A stretch of 64,000 nt of DNA, from NCBI GenBank assembly GCA_905181965.1, contig CAJIZY010000012.1, positions 1 to 64,000 of the forward strand, read 5' to 3'. Shown here one piece after another: positions 27,792-38,256 of this stretch. Below the pieces are notes generated by a model. That model did no database searches. It saw only the letters and a list, made by a program, of their open reading frames with translations, and was not told the origin of the DNA. This DNA is from Akkermansiaceae bacterium. GTDB taxonomy: Bacteria; Verrucomicrobiota; Verrucomicrobiia; Verrucomicrobiales; Akkermansiaceae. Every line of letters begins with the position of its first letter. The first letter of the stretch is position 1. Made by a program: the position numbers and the translations under genes.

Positions 27792-29102
27792 TTATTTCTG
27801 CGCTCTCCAGGCACGAGCAAGTTCTTCAATTGAGCTTCCTGTGTGAGCTTTCCAAAGATTTTCTTCGTATCGTCCGTGGCGAGCGTCGTCGTTTATCAGG
27901 GTTACGATATCTTTCTGGTAGTTTCTCGAGATCCAATCGATGAAGTTGGCCGAGATCCGATAACTGGCATCGTGTTTCATTCGGCGAATTTGAGCGGGAG
28001 GATAGTGAGCTCCCCTCGATTCCGGTTCGTAGAGGAACCACCGGATGTAATCAGCTAATCCTTCGGTCACCCAACTGGGGGTTTGTCTAGGGTTGGGGTT
28101 CAGTCGAGGTGCTAGCCAGTAGTTCTGCACAACGTGGACGAGTTCATGGACGACACAGCCTTTAGCTTCTTTCCTTAGTTGATTTTTGAACCAACGAGCA
28201 TTCATAGTGATAAATGAACCGGTGGCGTAAGCGGGTATTCCATTGGGGACGTTGTTTTTGAACTGCAATGTCACTTTTTGAGGCGCTTCATAGCCTTTGC
28301 TGGGTAGGAGATCGACGATTTTGGGATACCATTCCAAGATGACGGGAGAAAGGTCATCCTTAATCCACTTTTCGTATTGGGGAGAATCGGAGGTATCGAC
28401 GATAAATGAAAATTTTTTATCCTTTGTTGCAAAGCGGATTACTTTGGCGGGGTTTGCGCTAGGTAGGAAAATAAGTTCCGGACCATCAGCTTCAACGATG
28501 TCGATCTCACTGAAAAAGGTGAGACCGAAAGGGGTTTTCTTTTCGGTGGGCTTGAGATCGAAGACGAGGTGGTGGAAACGACCGATGGTTCCTGTGAGGC
28601 AGGCGGCATGACGTCCACCCATTGAGCGATTCGGCCTGCGCGTATCAATAGAGGCGAGCTTGACCCAATCTTCATTTTTCAGATCTGCGGCGCCCTTGGG
28701 TGGTTCTCCGGATCGTGAAGCATAAAGGTCAAACACCTGAGGTCCCCGGTTTTGGAAGTGGCGGGAGTAAGTTGTGATGCGTTTGAGATCGACGGATTTC
28801 TTGAGATCAACGTGAACAAGGCCGCCATTGGAACCTGCAGCAAAGAAAAAGTTTTCGCGTGGTGTATCGTCGTTGGATGGCACTTTTCCATCGTGTAGCG
28901 CAGCGATGCCTCCGCTATTCTGATCAATCTTACCGGAAATAATCTTCCATGTGGCCTTTGTGCCAAAGTCATTCGTCGCCGGTGCTTGAATGTCCTTAAA
29001 GGTAAAGCCACTCCCGAAGATTTGTTGCTCTGCGGTGGTCTTAATCTCGGCGAAGAGAGCTGAGGATAAGAGGCCAAGACTGAGGGTAACTTTACTTTTC
29101 AT
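27792..29102 (-). CDS. Secreted BSP-family metalloprotease with N-terminal discoidin-like domain
   Basis: 436 residues with a signal peptide (1-18). Residues about 40-205 look like a galactose-binding, discoidin-like domain. The C-terminal half is a basic secretory protein (PF04450-type) peptidase with HELVH at 319-323 and the third ligand in TEGLADY (Glu347). Family members occur in plants and in environmental bacteria, and their physiological substrates are mostly unknown. The combination suggests a protease targeted to a glycan surface. It is followed by the PAS-AraC gene after 45 bases and may share its transcript. Confidence 0.82.
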   Translation of the reverse strand: MKSKVTLSLGLLSSALFAEIKTTAEQQIFGSGFTFKDIQAPATNDFGTKATWKIISGKIDQNSGGIAALHDGKVPSNDDTPRENFFFAAGSNGGLVHVDLKKSVDLKRITTYSRHFQNRGPQVFDLYASRSGEPPKGAADLKNEDWVKLASIDTRRPNRSMGGRHAACLTGTIGRFHHLVFDLKPTEKKTPFGLTFFSEIDIVEADGPELIFLPSANPAKVIRFATKDKKFSFIVDTSDSPQYEKWIKDDLSPVILEWYPKIVDLLPSKGYEAPQKVTLQFKNNVPNGIPAYATGSFITMNARWFKNQLRKEAKGCVVHELVHVVQNYWLAPRLNPNPRQTPSWVTEGLADYIRWFLYEPESRGAHYPPAQIRRMKHDASYRISANFIDWISRNYQKDIVTLINDDARHGRYEENLWKAHTGSSIEELARAWRAQK

Positions 29103-29229
29103 TTGATCTCAGTTGAAGAGGTTTGGAGGGTGTTCTTTGGCTGCCTTCTAGATTGCCCCCCTTTTCCTGAAGTGATTTGATGATGTTACGTTCTGAAAAA
29201 ACGAGTTTTGGAAACGCTATCTTGCTTAA

Positions 29230-29664
29230 TTATTGATGAAAATCGAGGAGTTCGATTTCAAAAGTCAATTCGCCGCCAGGTTGGCCGGTTCTGGGGTTTT
29301 CTCCATACGCGAGGTTTGCAGGAATCCAGAATCGCCTTTTTTCCCCTTTGGTCATGAGTTGCAGACCTTCGGTCCATCCTTGAATGACCTGATCGAGTGG
29401 AAACTCTGCGGGCTTACCGCGCTTGTAGGAGCTGTCGAAAATCTTGCCGTCCTTGGATTTGCCCTCGTAGTGAACTGTGACCGTGCTTAACGAGTTTGGG
29501 GTGGGGCCAATCTTGCCGGGACGAAGGAGTTTATGCTTTAAGCCGGTGAAGGTTTTTTGGACACCTGGTGGAAGCGGTATGGCGGGTTTGGCTTCTTTCA
29601 TGTTCTGGTTGCACGAAATAAACGCGAGGGAGATTACCAATAAGAGAGGTGTAACGGTTTTCAT
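29230..29664 (-). CDS. FKBP-type peptidyl-prolyl isomerase lipoprotein
   Basis: 144 residues from the ATG at 29664, chosen because it places a lipoprotein signal at the N-terminus with lipobox FISC (Cys18); an ATG at 29802 would add 46 residues without signal character. A single FKBP domain follows, with VTVHYEGKSKDGKIFDSSY, the P-L-D-Q-V-I-Q-G-W segment and the IPANLAYGENP loop, all standard for active isomerases. It folds exported proteins in the periplasm. It is the first gene of the minus-strand series and divergent from the acetylesterase at 29757. Confidence 0.9.
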   Translation of the reverse strand: MKTVTPLLLVISLAFISCNQNMKEAKPAIPLPPGVQKTFTGLKHKLLRPGKIGPTPNSLSTVTVHYEGKSKDGKIFDSSYKRGKPAEFPLDQVIQGWTEGLQLMTKGEKRRFWIPANLAYGENPRTGQPGGELTFEIELLDFHQ

Positions 29665-29756
29665 AAATCGGTCGGGGTTAATGCTCGCATCACGTTGCGC
29701 TGAATCAAGGTTGTAATAATGGTTGGCTTCATATGGGGCTTGTATATTTTTGAGGT

Positions 29757-30953
29757 ATGAAATCCTTAATTCCAGTTTCTTGCTTTGCGATGGTTTTTGC
29801 ATCCTTCAGTGCGGCAAATCCTTTGAAAGTTTATATTCTTGCCGGGCAGTCTAACATGGAGGGGCACGCGAAGCTCTCCTCGTTTGATCACATCGGGATG
29901 GACCCCAAGACAGCTCCAATTTTGAAGGAAATGCGGGGGGCGAGTGGAGAACCGGTTGAACTTGAAGATGTCTGGATCACTTATCGAACGGGCAAGGAAG
30001 AGGATCAACCGGGAATTGGCAAGCTGACTTCGGGATTTGGAGCTCGGAGGGTTTCGACCGAGGACGGTGGCAAAATCGGTCCTGAATTCACCTTTGGAAT
30101 TTACACTAGAAAATTAGCGAATGAGCCCATCCTGATTATCAAAACAGCCTGGGGTGGAAAGTCGATCAATACAGATTTTCGCCCGCCGAGTGCTGGGTCT
30201 TACGAGTTCAATAAAAAGCAGTTGGAGACCTTTAAAAAACAGGGAAAAGATATTGCTAAAATGAAGGCTGAGCGAAACGCTGAAGTCGGACGTTACTTCC
30301 GGATGATGATGGAGCACGTGAGATCGGTTCTAGCGGATCCAGGTAAGATTCATCCCGGTTACAATGCCAAGGATGGATATGAGTTGGGTGGATTTGTTTG
30401 GTTTCAGGGTTGGAACGATATGGTTGATAGTGGCACCTATCCTGATCGTGGGGAAAAAGGCGGATATGATCAATATAGTGAGGTGATGGCTCATTTTATT
30501 CGCGACGTTCGGAGTGAGTTAAACTCGCCTAATTTACCTTTTGTGATCGGTGTGATGGGAGCCGGGGGGCCGACTGGTCTTTATGGGTCGAGGCAGCAGC
30601 GCTATAAAAACATCCACCAGGATTCCCCTTGGGCTGCTCCTGCTTCACTTCCGGAGTTTAGAGGGAACGTGACTGCAGTGTTGACCGAGAAGTATTGGGA
30701 TCCCGAACTTGATGCGGTTGATCAAAAAAGAGGAGAGCTTCGTTCAAAAGAAAAGGAGCTTAAAGAGAGTGGGCTTTCGAAAAAGGAGATCTCAGAGCAA
30801 CTTAAAGGCATAGAGGATAAGCTCTTCACGGCACGTGATCGCGAATTGCTAAAAGGGATTACCAATGCTGACTATCATTACAAAGGTTCCGCTAAAATAA
30901 TGGCCCAGATTGGTAAGGCTTTTGCAGAAGCCTTGGAGGGTTTGAAGAAGTGA
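29757..30953 (+). CDS. Sialate O-acetylesterase-like carbohydrate esterase
   Basis: 398 residues, secreted (signal 1-20). An SGNH-type fold opens with the block AGQSNMEG at 29-36, Ser32 being the nucleophile. A second block GGFVWFQGWNDM gives the oxyanion and metal-region residues, and a DxxH-type C-terminal block would be near NADYHYKG. The family removes acetyl groups from sugars such as sialic acids or xylans. A charged coiled-coil-like insertion lies at about 320-365. It ends 5 bases from the convergent CotH gene. Substrate probably an acetylated plant or algal glycan, consistent with the sulfatases nearby. Confidence 0.87.
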   Translation: MKSLIPVSCFAMVFASFSAANPLKVYILAGQSNMEGHAKLSSFDHIGMDPKTAPILKEMRGASGEPVELEDVWITYRTGKEEDQPGIGKLTSGFGARRVSTEDGGKIGPEFTFGIYTRKLANEPILIIKTAWGGKSINTDFRPPSAGSYEFNKKQLETFKKQGKDIAKMKAERNAEVGRYFRMMMEHVRSVLADPGKIHPGYNAKDGYELGGFVWFQGWNDMVDSGTYPDRGEKGGYDQYSEVMAHFIRDVRSELNSPNLPFVIGVMGAGGPTGLYGSRQQRYKNIHQDSPWAAPASLPEFRGNVTAVLTEKYWDPELDAVDQKRGELRSKEKELKESGLSKKEISEQLKGIEDKLFTARDRELLKGITNADYHYKGSAKIMAQIGKAFAEALEGLKK

Positions 30954-30958
30954 AGGGC

Positions 30959-33900
30959 CTACTGGGGAAGTTTTAGAATTCGGATGCGGTAGTATCCCGA
31001 AGCAAGGTCAGTAATATCGGCCTGATTTTGACTTTCGATAATCTCGGTTTGGACTGAGCTCCATTCCTTTAAGTTTGGTGAGTATTCGAGTTGGATTTCT
31101 AGATCGGGTCGGCGCGCCTCGAGTGGATAGGTCACTCTAATGTTTTCGCCGGCCCGAAGGATTTTGATGAGTTCTGAGGAGTCACGAACAAGTGGATTTC
31201 GGTCAAAAGCGTATTCAAAAATATTGATAAGACTATCTCGGTCAGGATTATCATCGGCAGATTCTAGATTCCAAAAGATCTGCCACTCTTCAAAGGATTC
31301 AAGTGTATCAAAGAGTCCAGGCGATGGTGGGCTTGCGAGCCAATTGATAAAATCGTTCCCGTAGGCTTTCTCGTCGATCTTACTAAGTGCGAGACCGGTG
31401 CCGTCGGCGTCAATGTCCCACGGTTGATTGTTGTCGTAATTCACTCGATCTACGCGAACGAAAGTTGGGGTTCCCCATTTATTTAGCGGGCCGGGTCTCT
31501 CCAATTCCACAGTCTCTCCACCATTATTGAGTTTTCCGTCGGCCCATTCTAGAATCACAAGTTCTTTTTCTGGTCGGTAGAGAGATCGGAAGAGGCCGGC
31601 ATTTCCGGAAAGGATAATGCGTTGGCTCGGGTTTATCACTAGGTCAGAGCTGATTTTGATCTCGATCCCTTGTTCGATTTTCCAGTCGCGGAGCGGAATA
31701 GGTTTGGAGCTTACATTGAGGAGTTCGAGATACTCGACCGTGCCATGATACATAATTTCTGAAATGACAATTGGGCCCAACTTGGGAAGTGAATTGATCG
31801 CTCCCGGAGTTGGGATTTCCAGTGGCACAAAGTTGTATGAATCGCTGCTGGGTTTGTAGTGGAAGCCAATCGTCTGACCTTCCAGAGAAGGGCCAAATTC
31901 CTCTTTGAAGTGATAATGGGAGAGCTGGTTACTATTGGCAGAAGTAAGGTAAACGGTCTCACCGGTGTCACTCAGAGCAAAGCTCTTAAATCGCCCTGGA
32001 TCATTACTATCTTCACCAAAGTTAAGATCTTCGGTGAAGGTGAGGAAGCCGTCGGGCGGAATAGTGGTGCCTGGGGGGATACGAAATTTCATGAGATTCG
32101 ATTTAGAATCGCTCAGATACCAACCTCCAATTTCAAAAGGGTTATTGGTCCGGTTGTGGAGCTCGATCCAGTCGGATGCATCGCCTGAATTTGCTAGGAC
32201 TTCGTTGATGACAATAGTTGGTGTCTGGTTGAAGGGGTAGTCATCTGGAGAGTAGCGATAGCGAGCACCTATATCAGCTCGGGTACCATCGGGGTCACTC
32301 TGATGTTGCGGATCTCCGGCATTACGAGCAGGGGACTCCGCTGTAAGCTCGAAATTCAAGACGCCAGTATTAGCGAAAATCGGATCTTCCAGAAGGTTTT
32401 TAGTTCCCAAGAGGAGAGTTGTATCACTTAAGCTGTAAGCCACCGTAATTGAAGAAAAGGAATCATTTGTAATATCCTGTTCGCAATTCGAAAAGATGGA
32501 GTTCGTTATAATTGCTCGACCTCCTCCAGAGGCAAAAGTTTTCTCGTATGCTGCGACCCCTGTTCCACAATTAACAATGGAGTTCTGATCAATCAAAACT
32601 GAGGAACCGGCATCTTTCACTGCGATTCCGAGAGGGCAACCCACTATAAGATTATTCTTCAAAGTTATGGTAGAGCCCTGCCCTACGGAAACGCCTTTGT
32701 CTGAGCTGTAAAAAATCGAATTACCCTCAATGAGGCAATTTAGGCATGCCTCGCCGATGTCGATGCCATCGCTATTGAAACCTTGGAAGTCGTAAATCCG
32801 ACAATCTCGGATAACCCCATCGATAACCCCATCGTAATCGATGGCGTCCGTATCGGGGGATTGATTGCCGATAAAGGTGCAGCGGAGAGTTTCGGCGCGA
32901 CCTTGTTTGACATTAAGGCCATCTCCAGTAAGTGGAATGGCGATTAGAGAATCACGTAGAATTATATTACCACCCTGGAAGAAAAGCGGCGCTCGTGATT
33001 CGCCAATATCGATAAAATTCATCTCGATATCGGCATCGAGTCCGGAAATCGCGGAAGGATATATAAGAGGGTTTTTTCCTCTGGAGGCGTTTCTTAAGGA
33101 AAGGTGATTAAGGATGGAGGGTGTAGTCGTTTTCTCGAATGAAAGGCCACCCCAGATTGCGCCTCGGTCTCCTTTAAATTCTACTTTTTCCTCGTTTGTT
33201 CCTTCAACCCTCAAAGTTCCAGAGACACGGAGGTTGATGCCAGACTGAAATTGAAGCGTGACACCAGGTTTGATTGAGAGAGTGGTTCCGGTTGGGACTA
33301 TTAAGTCCTCGGTGATGATGTAGGGGGAATTCTCAGGATTCAGGGTAAGATCACTTGATAAGGTGCCGCTAAGTTTAGTTGATGAGTCCGGAGAAAAGTG
33401 GGCGGTTAGAGTTGTGTCTCCGATAAATTTAAAAACGGTTTTCGCGCCTCCATCGAGGCCGGCCCAGCGCTCAAATCTGAATCCAGGCGCCGGAATAGCT
33501 TCTATTTCAGTGGACGTGTCTTCGAAGGCTTTGAAAGTTTGAGTCTCGAGTTCTACGCCTGCGAATCTAAAGCTGCCTTCTCCAGTGGTGGCAAGAGTGA
33601 GGTTGGCGAGTGGTCTTTCCACTGTATTACTTCCAATTTCATCAAGAAATCGCCTTGCTTGGAGGTCAACGAAGTTTTTCATTCGCTCAAGAGAGGCTGT
33701 ATAATTTGATTCTGTAGGATTTGACCAACGACTAAGTTGGCGTGGAATTTCCGGTGCGGCGGTAGCGCCTAATTTGTCGATCAGTTTCTTGAGTCTATCA
33801 GCCGAAAGGGTTGAAGTGAAATGGGCCGCCGATCTTTGGGCAAGCCGGTTTCTAAAATTGGGAAACTTATGCATCTGGCTGATAGTGGTTTCTCCTGTGA

Positions 33901-36611
33901 TAAAGCTGGTCACGTTAGACCTGCTCGAAGTATTGCCCAAAGTGCGATCCATATCGGGTAGGAGCCAACGCCATTTTCCCCTGCTTCGATTGTCCTGCCA
34001 TGCTTCGCGGTTTCCTTGCCAGCTCGTGTTGCCACCAAATGTTTCGCAGATTGTGAAGTCGACTAAGCTATCGATATCAATTTCAGATTCGACTACTTCC
34101 CATGCTTCTTGGTTTGATGAGTGGAGTTTGGTAAGGAACCCAAAAAGCTCTCGCCAATCGTCGCTTTTACCATTTTCAAGAAACAGTGCGTTGCGGTCAA
34201 AGCGAATGTGATCGTATTCACCATTGTTTATCCCGTATTCCTGAAAAAACCAGTTTTCATCCCAGCGGTCTCGAATGTTGTAGAGGCCCCAGTAGTTTCC
34301 ATTGATAAACATGGCAGCGGGTCGGTAGCGGTTTGTCTCAACTTCCATACGGCCGTTTACAATTGCGTTCCAGATAGCATCGGTAAGATGGGCTTTTCCC
34401 CAATCATCTCCCCCTTCCCTGAGTGTGAGAGAGGTGAAGGTTCCAATTCCTGATTCAGGGAAAAGGTCGTAGTTCAGTGCGTCGTCTCCGTAACGGCCGC
34501 GGATTGTAAAGTTTAGGGCCTTCTGCGCGTGAGCTAAGAAGTTGTTTTCGCCCCCAAGACGGAAGCCGCCATTGATGGAGAATCCGTTACTTCCATCGGC
34601 TGGGAAAAATTCTAAATTACCAGGAGCATCGACTCCTTTATGGATGTTACCGCCACTTGTATTTCGGTTTCCGTAGATCCCAAATTTAGGATCGAACAAA
34701 GTATCATCAGGGGCAGTGACGGAGATGATGGGTAGACCGTCTTCGAAAGATTCTCCGACAAAATAGGTGTGAGTGATGATTTGGCTGGGCACTTTTCCAA
34801 GCCCGAAAGTTCGAGCCCTCACCACTGTCGTGCCATTTAGTTCGATGGGTTCAGTGTAAAGAGCTGAGGTCGGAGTGGGGTTTGAGCCATCTGTGGTAAA
34901 GCGGATTTCTTCACCAATCGAGGCGATGCTTAACGTGAGCGGTCGTTCGTAAAGCCCTCCTGCAGGGTTGATTGTTGGGCTGGCGCTGGTCTCCCGAAGT
35001 TTTGAAACAATGGGGCTCCTATTGGCCTTTCCGGGAGTGGGCTGCGCCATACCACATCCATGCCTCAGGATTGATGATGGATCTGCCGTAAGAAATATCG
35101 TCAACCTGTTGGTCGAATGAAATATGGTCTACCAAAGTGAGAGTGGATCCTAATTCGATCTCGAGTGACGCATCAAATCGGAGGGCTGGTGAGGTGGGCT
35201 TCGCTAGTGTTGCAAAGGCGGCTATCGTATTAACTCCTTTCTGGAGATGGTCCGGAGCTAGGGTGATTTCCTGGTAACTATTTAATTCGGTGTCGAGAGT
35301 AGGGTTAAAGTTGTCTTTATGGATTTCAGCTCCATTCAAATAGAAGACAACGCCATCGTCAGCTAGGTAAGTTAGAGCAAGTGCTCGAACGTCCCCAATT
35401 TCCCCCACCGTGAAGTTTTTCCGGAAATAGGTGCCTTGGATTTTTTGATTAGGATCCTCCCCAAATGAGGTTTCAGTTTGAAAGGGGTGGATGTTTTCAT
35501 TTTCGTCAAAATATCCAAGGGGGGCTTGTCCTGTTTTCCAGGGTGAGTCATCAAATCCAAGAGCGGTCCAGTTGGGCGGAGGGGCGACCCCTCCATCAAG
35601 ATAGGACCATTGGGTTTTCCCAAAGTTGGAGCCAACTGAGGTTGTATTCTGATTGTTTGGATCCGTTACCTCGATGAGATAATGAAAATCGAAGAAGAGA
35701 TCATCGCTCGTAGCGTCTGCTTGGTGCGCTTCGATTGCCCAAACGTTTTCCCCAGAAATGAGTTGGTCTGCAGATATGAAAAATTCAAGGCGCCGAGTGT
35801 TGGTGAACGGGGTAACTGCCTTGACTGCCAGAGTGTTTTTTGTGATCGGTCCATCGGGCAGGTTGTCCCGCAAAATTTCTTTTCCATTTAGGTGAATGAC
35901 AACGGCATCATTAAAGTCACTGGAGAAACTAACGGGCGTAACTTGTCCTCCGTCCGGGACGGACGGCAAAGTGAACTCTTGTCTGAAGTAAGTTGTAATT
36001 GGCTTTTCCTCTAAATCCGGGCCAAAGCTGATCGGGGTTTCGATGTTTGGAGTTTTGGGGTCTCCATGGCCAAAGATTCCGCTTCCCGTCTTCCATGAAG
36101 AGTCGTCATACTTCGGGGTCTGCCAGTCGATTAAGGTCCAGGTAAAGGCTTTGTCAAAGTAGGTCCAATTTGAATTTCTTGGGAAGACTTCGGTTCTCTT
36201 ACGTTGGTCATGGCTGAGAAAAAGTTTTTCGCCGCTTGATGAGAGTTTGAAGTTTGTGTGATGGAATTGGGTTGTGAATTTTTTTCCGCCAACATAGTTC
36301 CGGCTATACTCCATGCCCTTTGGCTTGTCGTAGCCATCAGCGACAATGACAAGGTGCTCAAACGGGTTGATTGTGGAATTGCGTGGGAAGGGCCATTTTT
36401 TGAGATCTTCTGGATTGTCGCTAAGGTAGTAGCCGTTGAGCGATTCCGGCTTTGAGGAGCTATTGAAAAGCTCGATCCAGTCTGGGTAATCCTCAAAGTC
36501 TTCTGCGTTCGGAAATGACCTGACATTAGAGGCCGCTAGTTCGTTGATTCTAATCTCGGCAGCTGTGTTCGACGACAGTGCTACTGCCAAAAAGGCGGAG
36601 AGGAACCTCAT
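30959..36611 (-). CDS. Giant CotH-kinase/lamin-tail surface protein, one frameshift
   Basis: About 1,884 residues when joined. Order: signal peptide; lamin-tail domain (20-125); two jelly-roll-like modules sharing DDGVVFYLNGAEI-type segments; the remainder of a lamin-tail unit; a chitobiase-type C-terminal domain; a CotH kinase domain (FTIRGRYGDDA, NGNYWGLYNIRDRWDENW); a right-handed beta-helix (about 690-900 of the second part); two more lamin-tail domains; and a C-terminal module like that of the 1,774-residue protein at 40865. The frame breaks near 35047, where AWMWYGA should continue as QPTPGKANRSP; one G is missing from a short run. CotH-fold proteins can be secreted kinases; function here unknown. 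Confidence 0.85.
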
Positions 36612-36668
36612 GTTACAAGTAAACTTCTGTTCGTCGAGCGAGTCAAAGGTGGAATGGCGGATAATAAA

Positions 36669-36698
36669 AAACGGGCTCCGAATTAGCGGAGCCCGTTT
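36669..36698 (-). terminator. Intrinsic terminator after the PQQ-like gene
   Basis: A perfect 12-pair inverted repeat AAACGGGCTCCG/CGGAGCCCGTTT with a 6-base loop. On the minus strand it is followed by a run of six T, making a textbook terminator just after the stop of the 36722-38221 gene and before the start of the CotH gene (36611). It separates the two transcription units. Confidence 0.9.
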
Positions 36699-36721
36699 GA
36701 GAAATTGTGAGTTAGGAAGGG

Positions 36722-38221
36722 CTACTTTCCGATCGCGTAGAGGTGGGTTTGGGTCGCGACGTAGACGACGCCATTGGCAACCACTGCGCTGCTATAAATA
36801 GGAGCGGGAAACTCAACTGTAGCGAGTGACTTGAGTTCTTTGCCGGCTTTGAGGATATGGAGTTCCCCGTCTTCGGTGCCGAGCCAGACCTTGTTGTCGG
36901 CAACTAAAGTGGATCCCCAGATTCGTGACTGGGTTTCGTGTGTCCAATATTGCTTGCCGGTCTTGGCGTCGAAACAGTGAATGTCGCCATCGTATTCCGC
37001 AGCGTAAACCAATCCGCCGGCTACGCTGACAGTCGAAATCGAGCGTCCGGTGTCTTTGGAGGTCCACTTGGCTTTTCCGTCCGGACCGATGCAGGTGATT
37101 TGTCCTACTCCGTCACCATGTTCAGGATCTTGACCGATGATGGCATAAACGAGTCCATCTGAAATCACGGTCGTTCCAATCACTTCGCTGGGCCCAGCGT
37201 AGGTTGCATATTTGATGGGTTTGTCATCCTTTTTACGGTATTCGACCGGGTTGCAATCGTGCCGCCAAAGTTCTTTGAAAATATCGAAGCCTTCGTCATC
37301 CTTAACAGGCTTTGGATCGAAGGCATAAGTGTATCCATCGCCGCCACCCCAAACGATAGCATCCTTGCCCCCGATTTTACCGTAGGCGGGAGAAGACCAA
37401 CTCGCGTGGAGAACACGTGTAGAGACGCCGGAAGCTTCCTCTCCAAGGAGCTTGCCGGTGTTCTTATCGAGCCCAACAAGAGCGGGAGAATTTGGTGCTG
37501 GAATATTCGTGTGGGACCAGTCGACTCCATTTGAGGTAGCAGTGTAAAGCACGTCACCCACCACGACAGGGGAACAGGAGGAAACGTTGTGAGGGAAGAT
37601 GCCGAGTTCCTCACGCATGTCATAAATCCAGATAATGTCAGCGTGCTCTTTAGTAACTTTCACGACCTCGTCCTTGACCGCCATGTATTTAGCCTCGTCC
37701 TTGAAAGGGCCATCATTACCGTTGGCCATACCTTCGGTGTCGAGGCAGACGACTTCGCCACGGTTGGTGACAAGCCACATGCGGTTCCCTTGGATGGCCG
37801 GTGAGGAGCAGAGCCCCACGTATTCCCAGTCGCTCACCTTCCCAGCGCCAAGCTTAGGGATGATAAGCTGCCATTCGAAGGAGCCATCTTTTTCGTCGAA
37901 GGCCATGAGAACTCCTCGGTCTCCTTTTTGAGTTTCGTTACGGGGAGACTCGTTGTTGGTTCCAACGTAGACCTTTCCTCCGGCGATTACGGTGTTTCCG
38001 TAAGCTTGAGAGCCTAGCTTGGCTGCCCACTTAATATTCTTGGCGCTGTCGAGAAGGGCGGCTTCGGTGTCGTCATCTAGTTCGCCGGGATTGATCTCAG
38101 TGGGGAGTTCTTTGGACTCGCCGACCATGTTACGGGTCGGGTCGTTACCCCACATCGGCCAATCTTTGGCGGTGGCAGTTATGGAGAGTCCTGAAAGGAG
38201 GAGGGCGGTGGTGGTTTTCAT
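36722..38221 (-). CDS. PQQ-like beta-propeller protein, secreted
   Basis: 499 residues with a signal peptide (1-18). The PQQ-like/BamB-type blades are visible as repeats of the form VYVGTN, VYAAEYDGDIHCFDAKTGKQYWTH and LWLGTEDGELHIL, about seven in all. No enzyme catalytic residues can be assigned and the fold often only scaffolds. It follows another propeller gene (38257-40551) by 35 bases on the same strand, so the two are one operon. It probably acts in the periplasm or on the cell surface. A strong terminator ends the operon. Confidence 0.85.
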   Translation of the reverse strand: MKTTTALLLSGLSITATAKDWPMWGNDPTRNMVGESKELPTEINPGELDDDTEAALLDSAKNIKWAAKLGSQAYGNTVIAGGKVYVGTNNESPRNETQKGDRGVLMAFDEKDGSFEWQLIIPKLGAGKVSDWEYVGLCSSPAIQGNRMWLVTNRGEVVCLDTEGMANGNDGPFKDEAKYMAVKDEVVKVTKEHADIIWIYDMREELGIFPHNVSSCSPVVVGDVLYTATSNGVDWSHTNIPAPNSPALVGLDKNTGKLLGEEASGVSTRVLHASWSSPAYGKIGGKDAIVWGGGDGYTYAFDPKPVKDDEGFDIFKELWRHDCNPVEYRKKDDKPIKYATYAGPSEVIGTTVISDGLVYAIIGQDPEHGDGVGQITCIGPDGKAKWTSKDTGRSISTVSVAGGLVYAAEYDGDIHCFDAKTGKQYWTHETQSRIWGSTLVADNKVWLGTEDGELHILKAGKELKSLATVEFPAPIYSSAVVANGVVYVATQTHLYAIGK

Positions 38222-38256
38222 GTTTCCGATTTAGTTTAAAGTAAGGTGCCGATCGT

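Noticed and set aside
32860-34211. Plus-strand open frames opposite the CotH gene
   Set aside because: Antisense shadows without domain similarity or plausible starts.
35019-35104. Two separate genes for the CotH region
   Set aside because: The lamin-tail unit is cut mid-domain and rejoins with one added base; one protein is the simpler reading.
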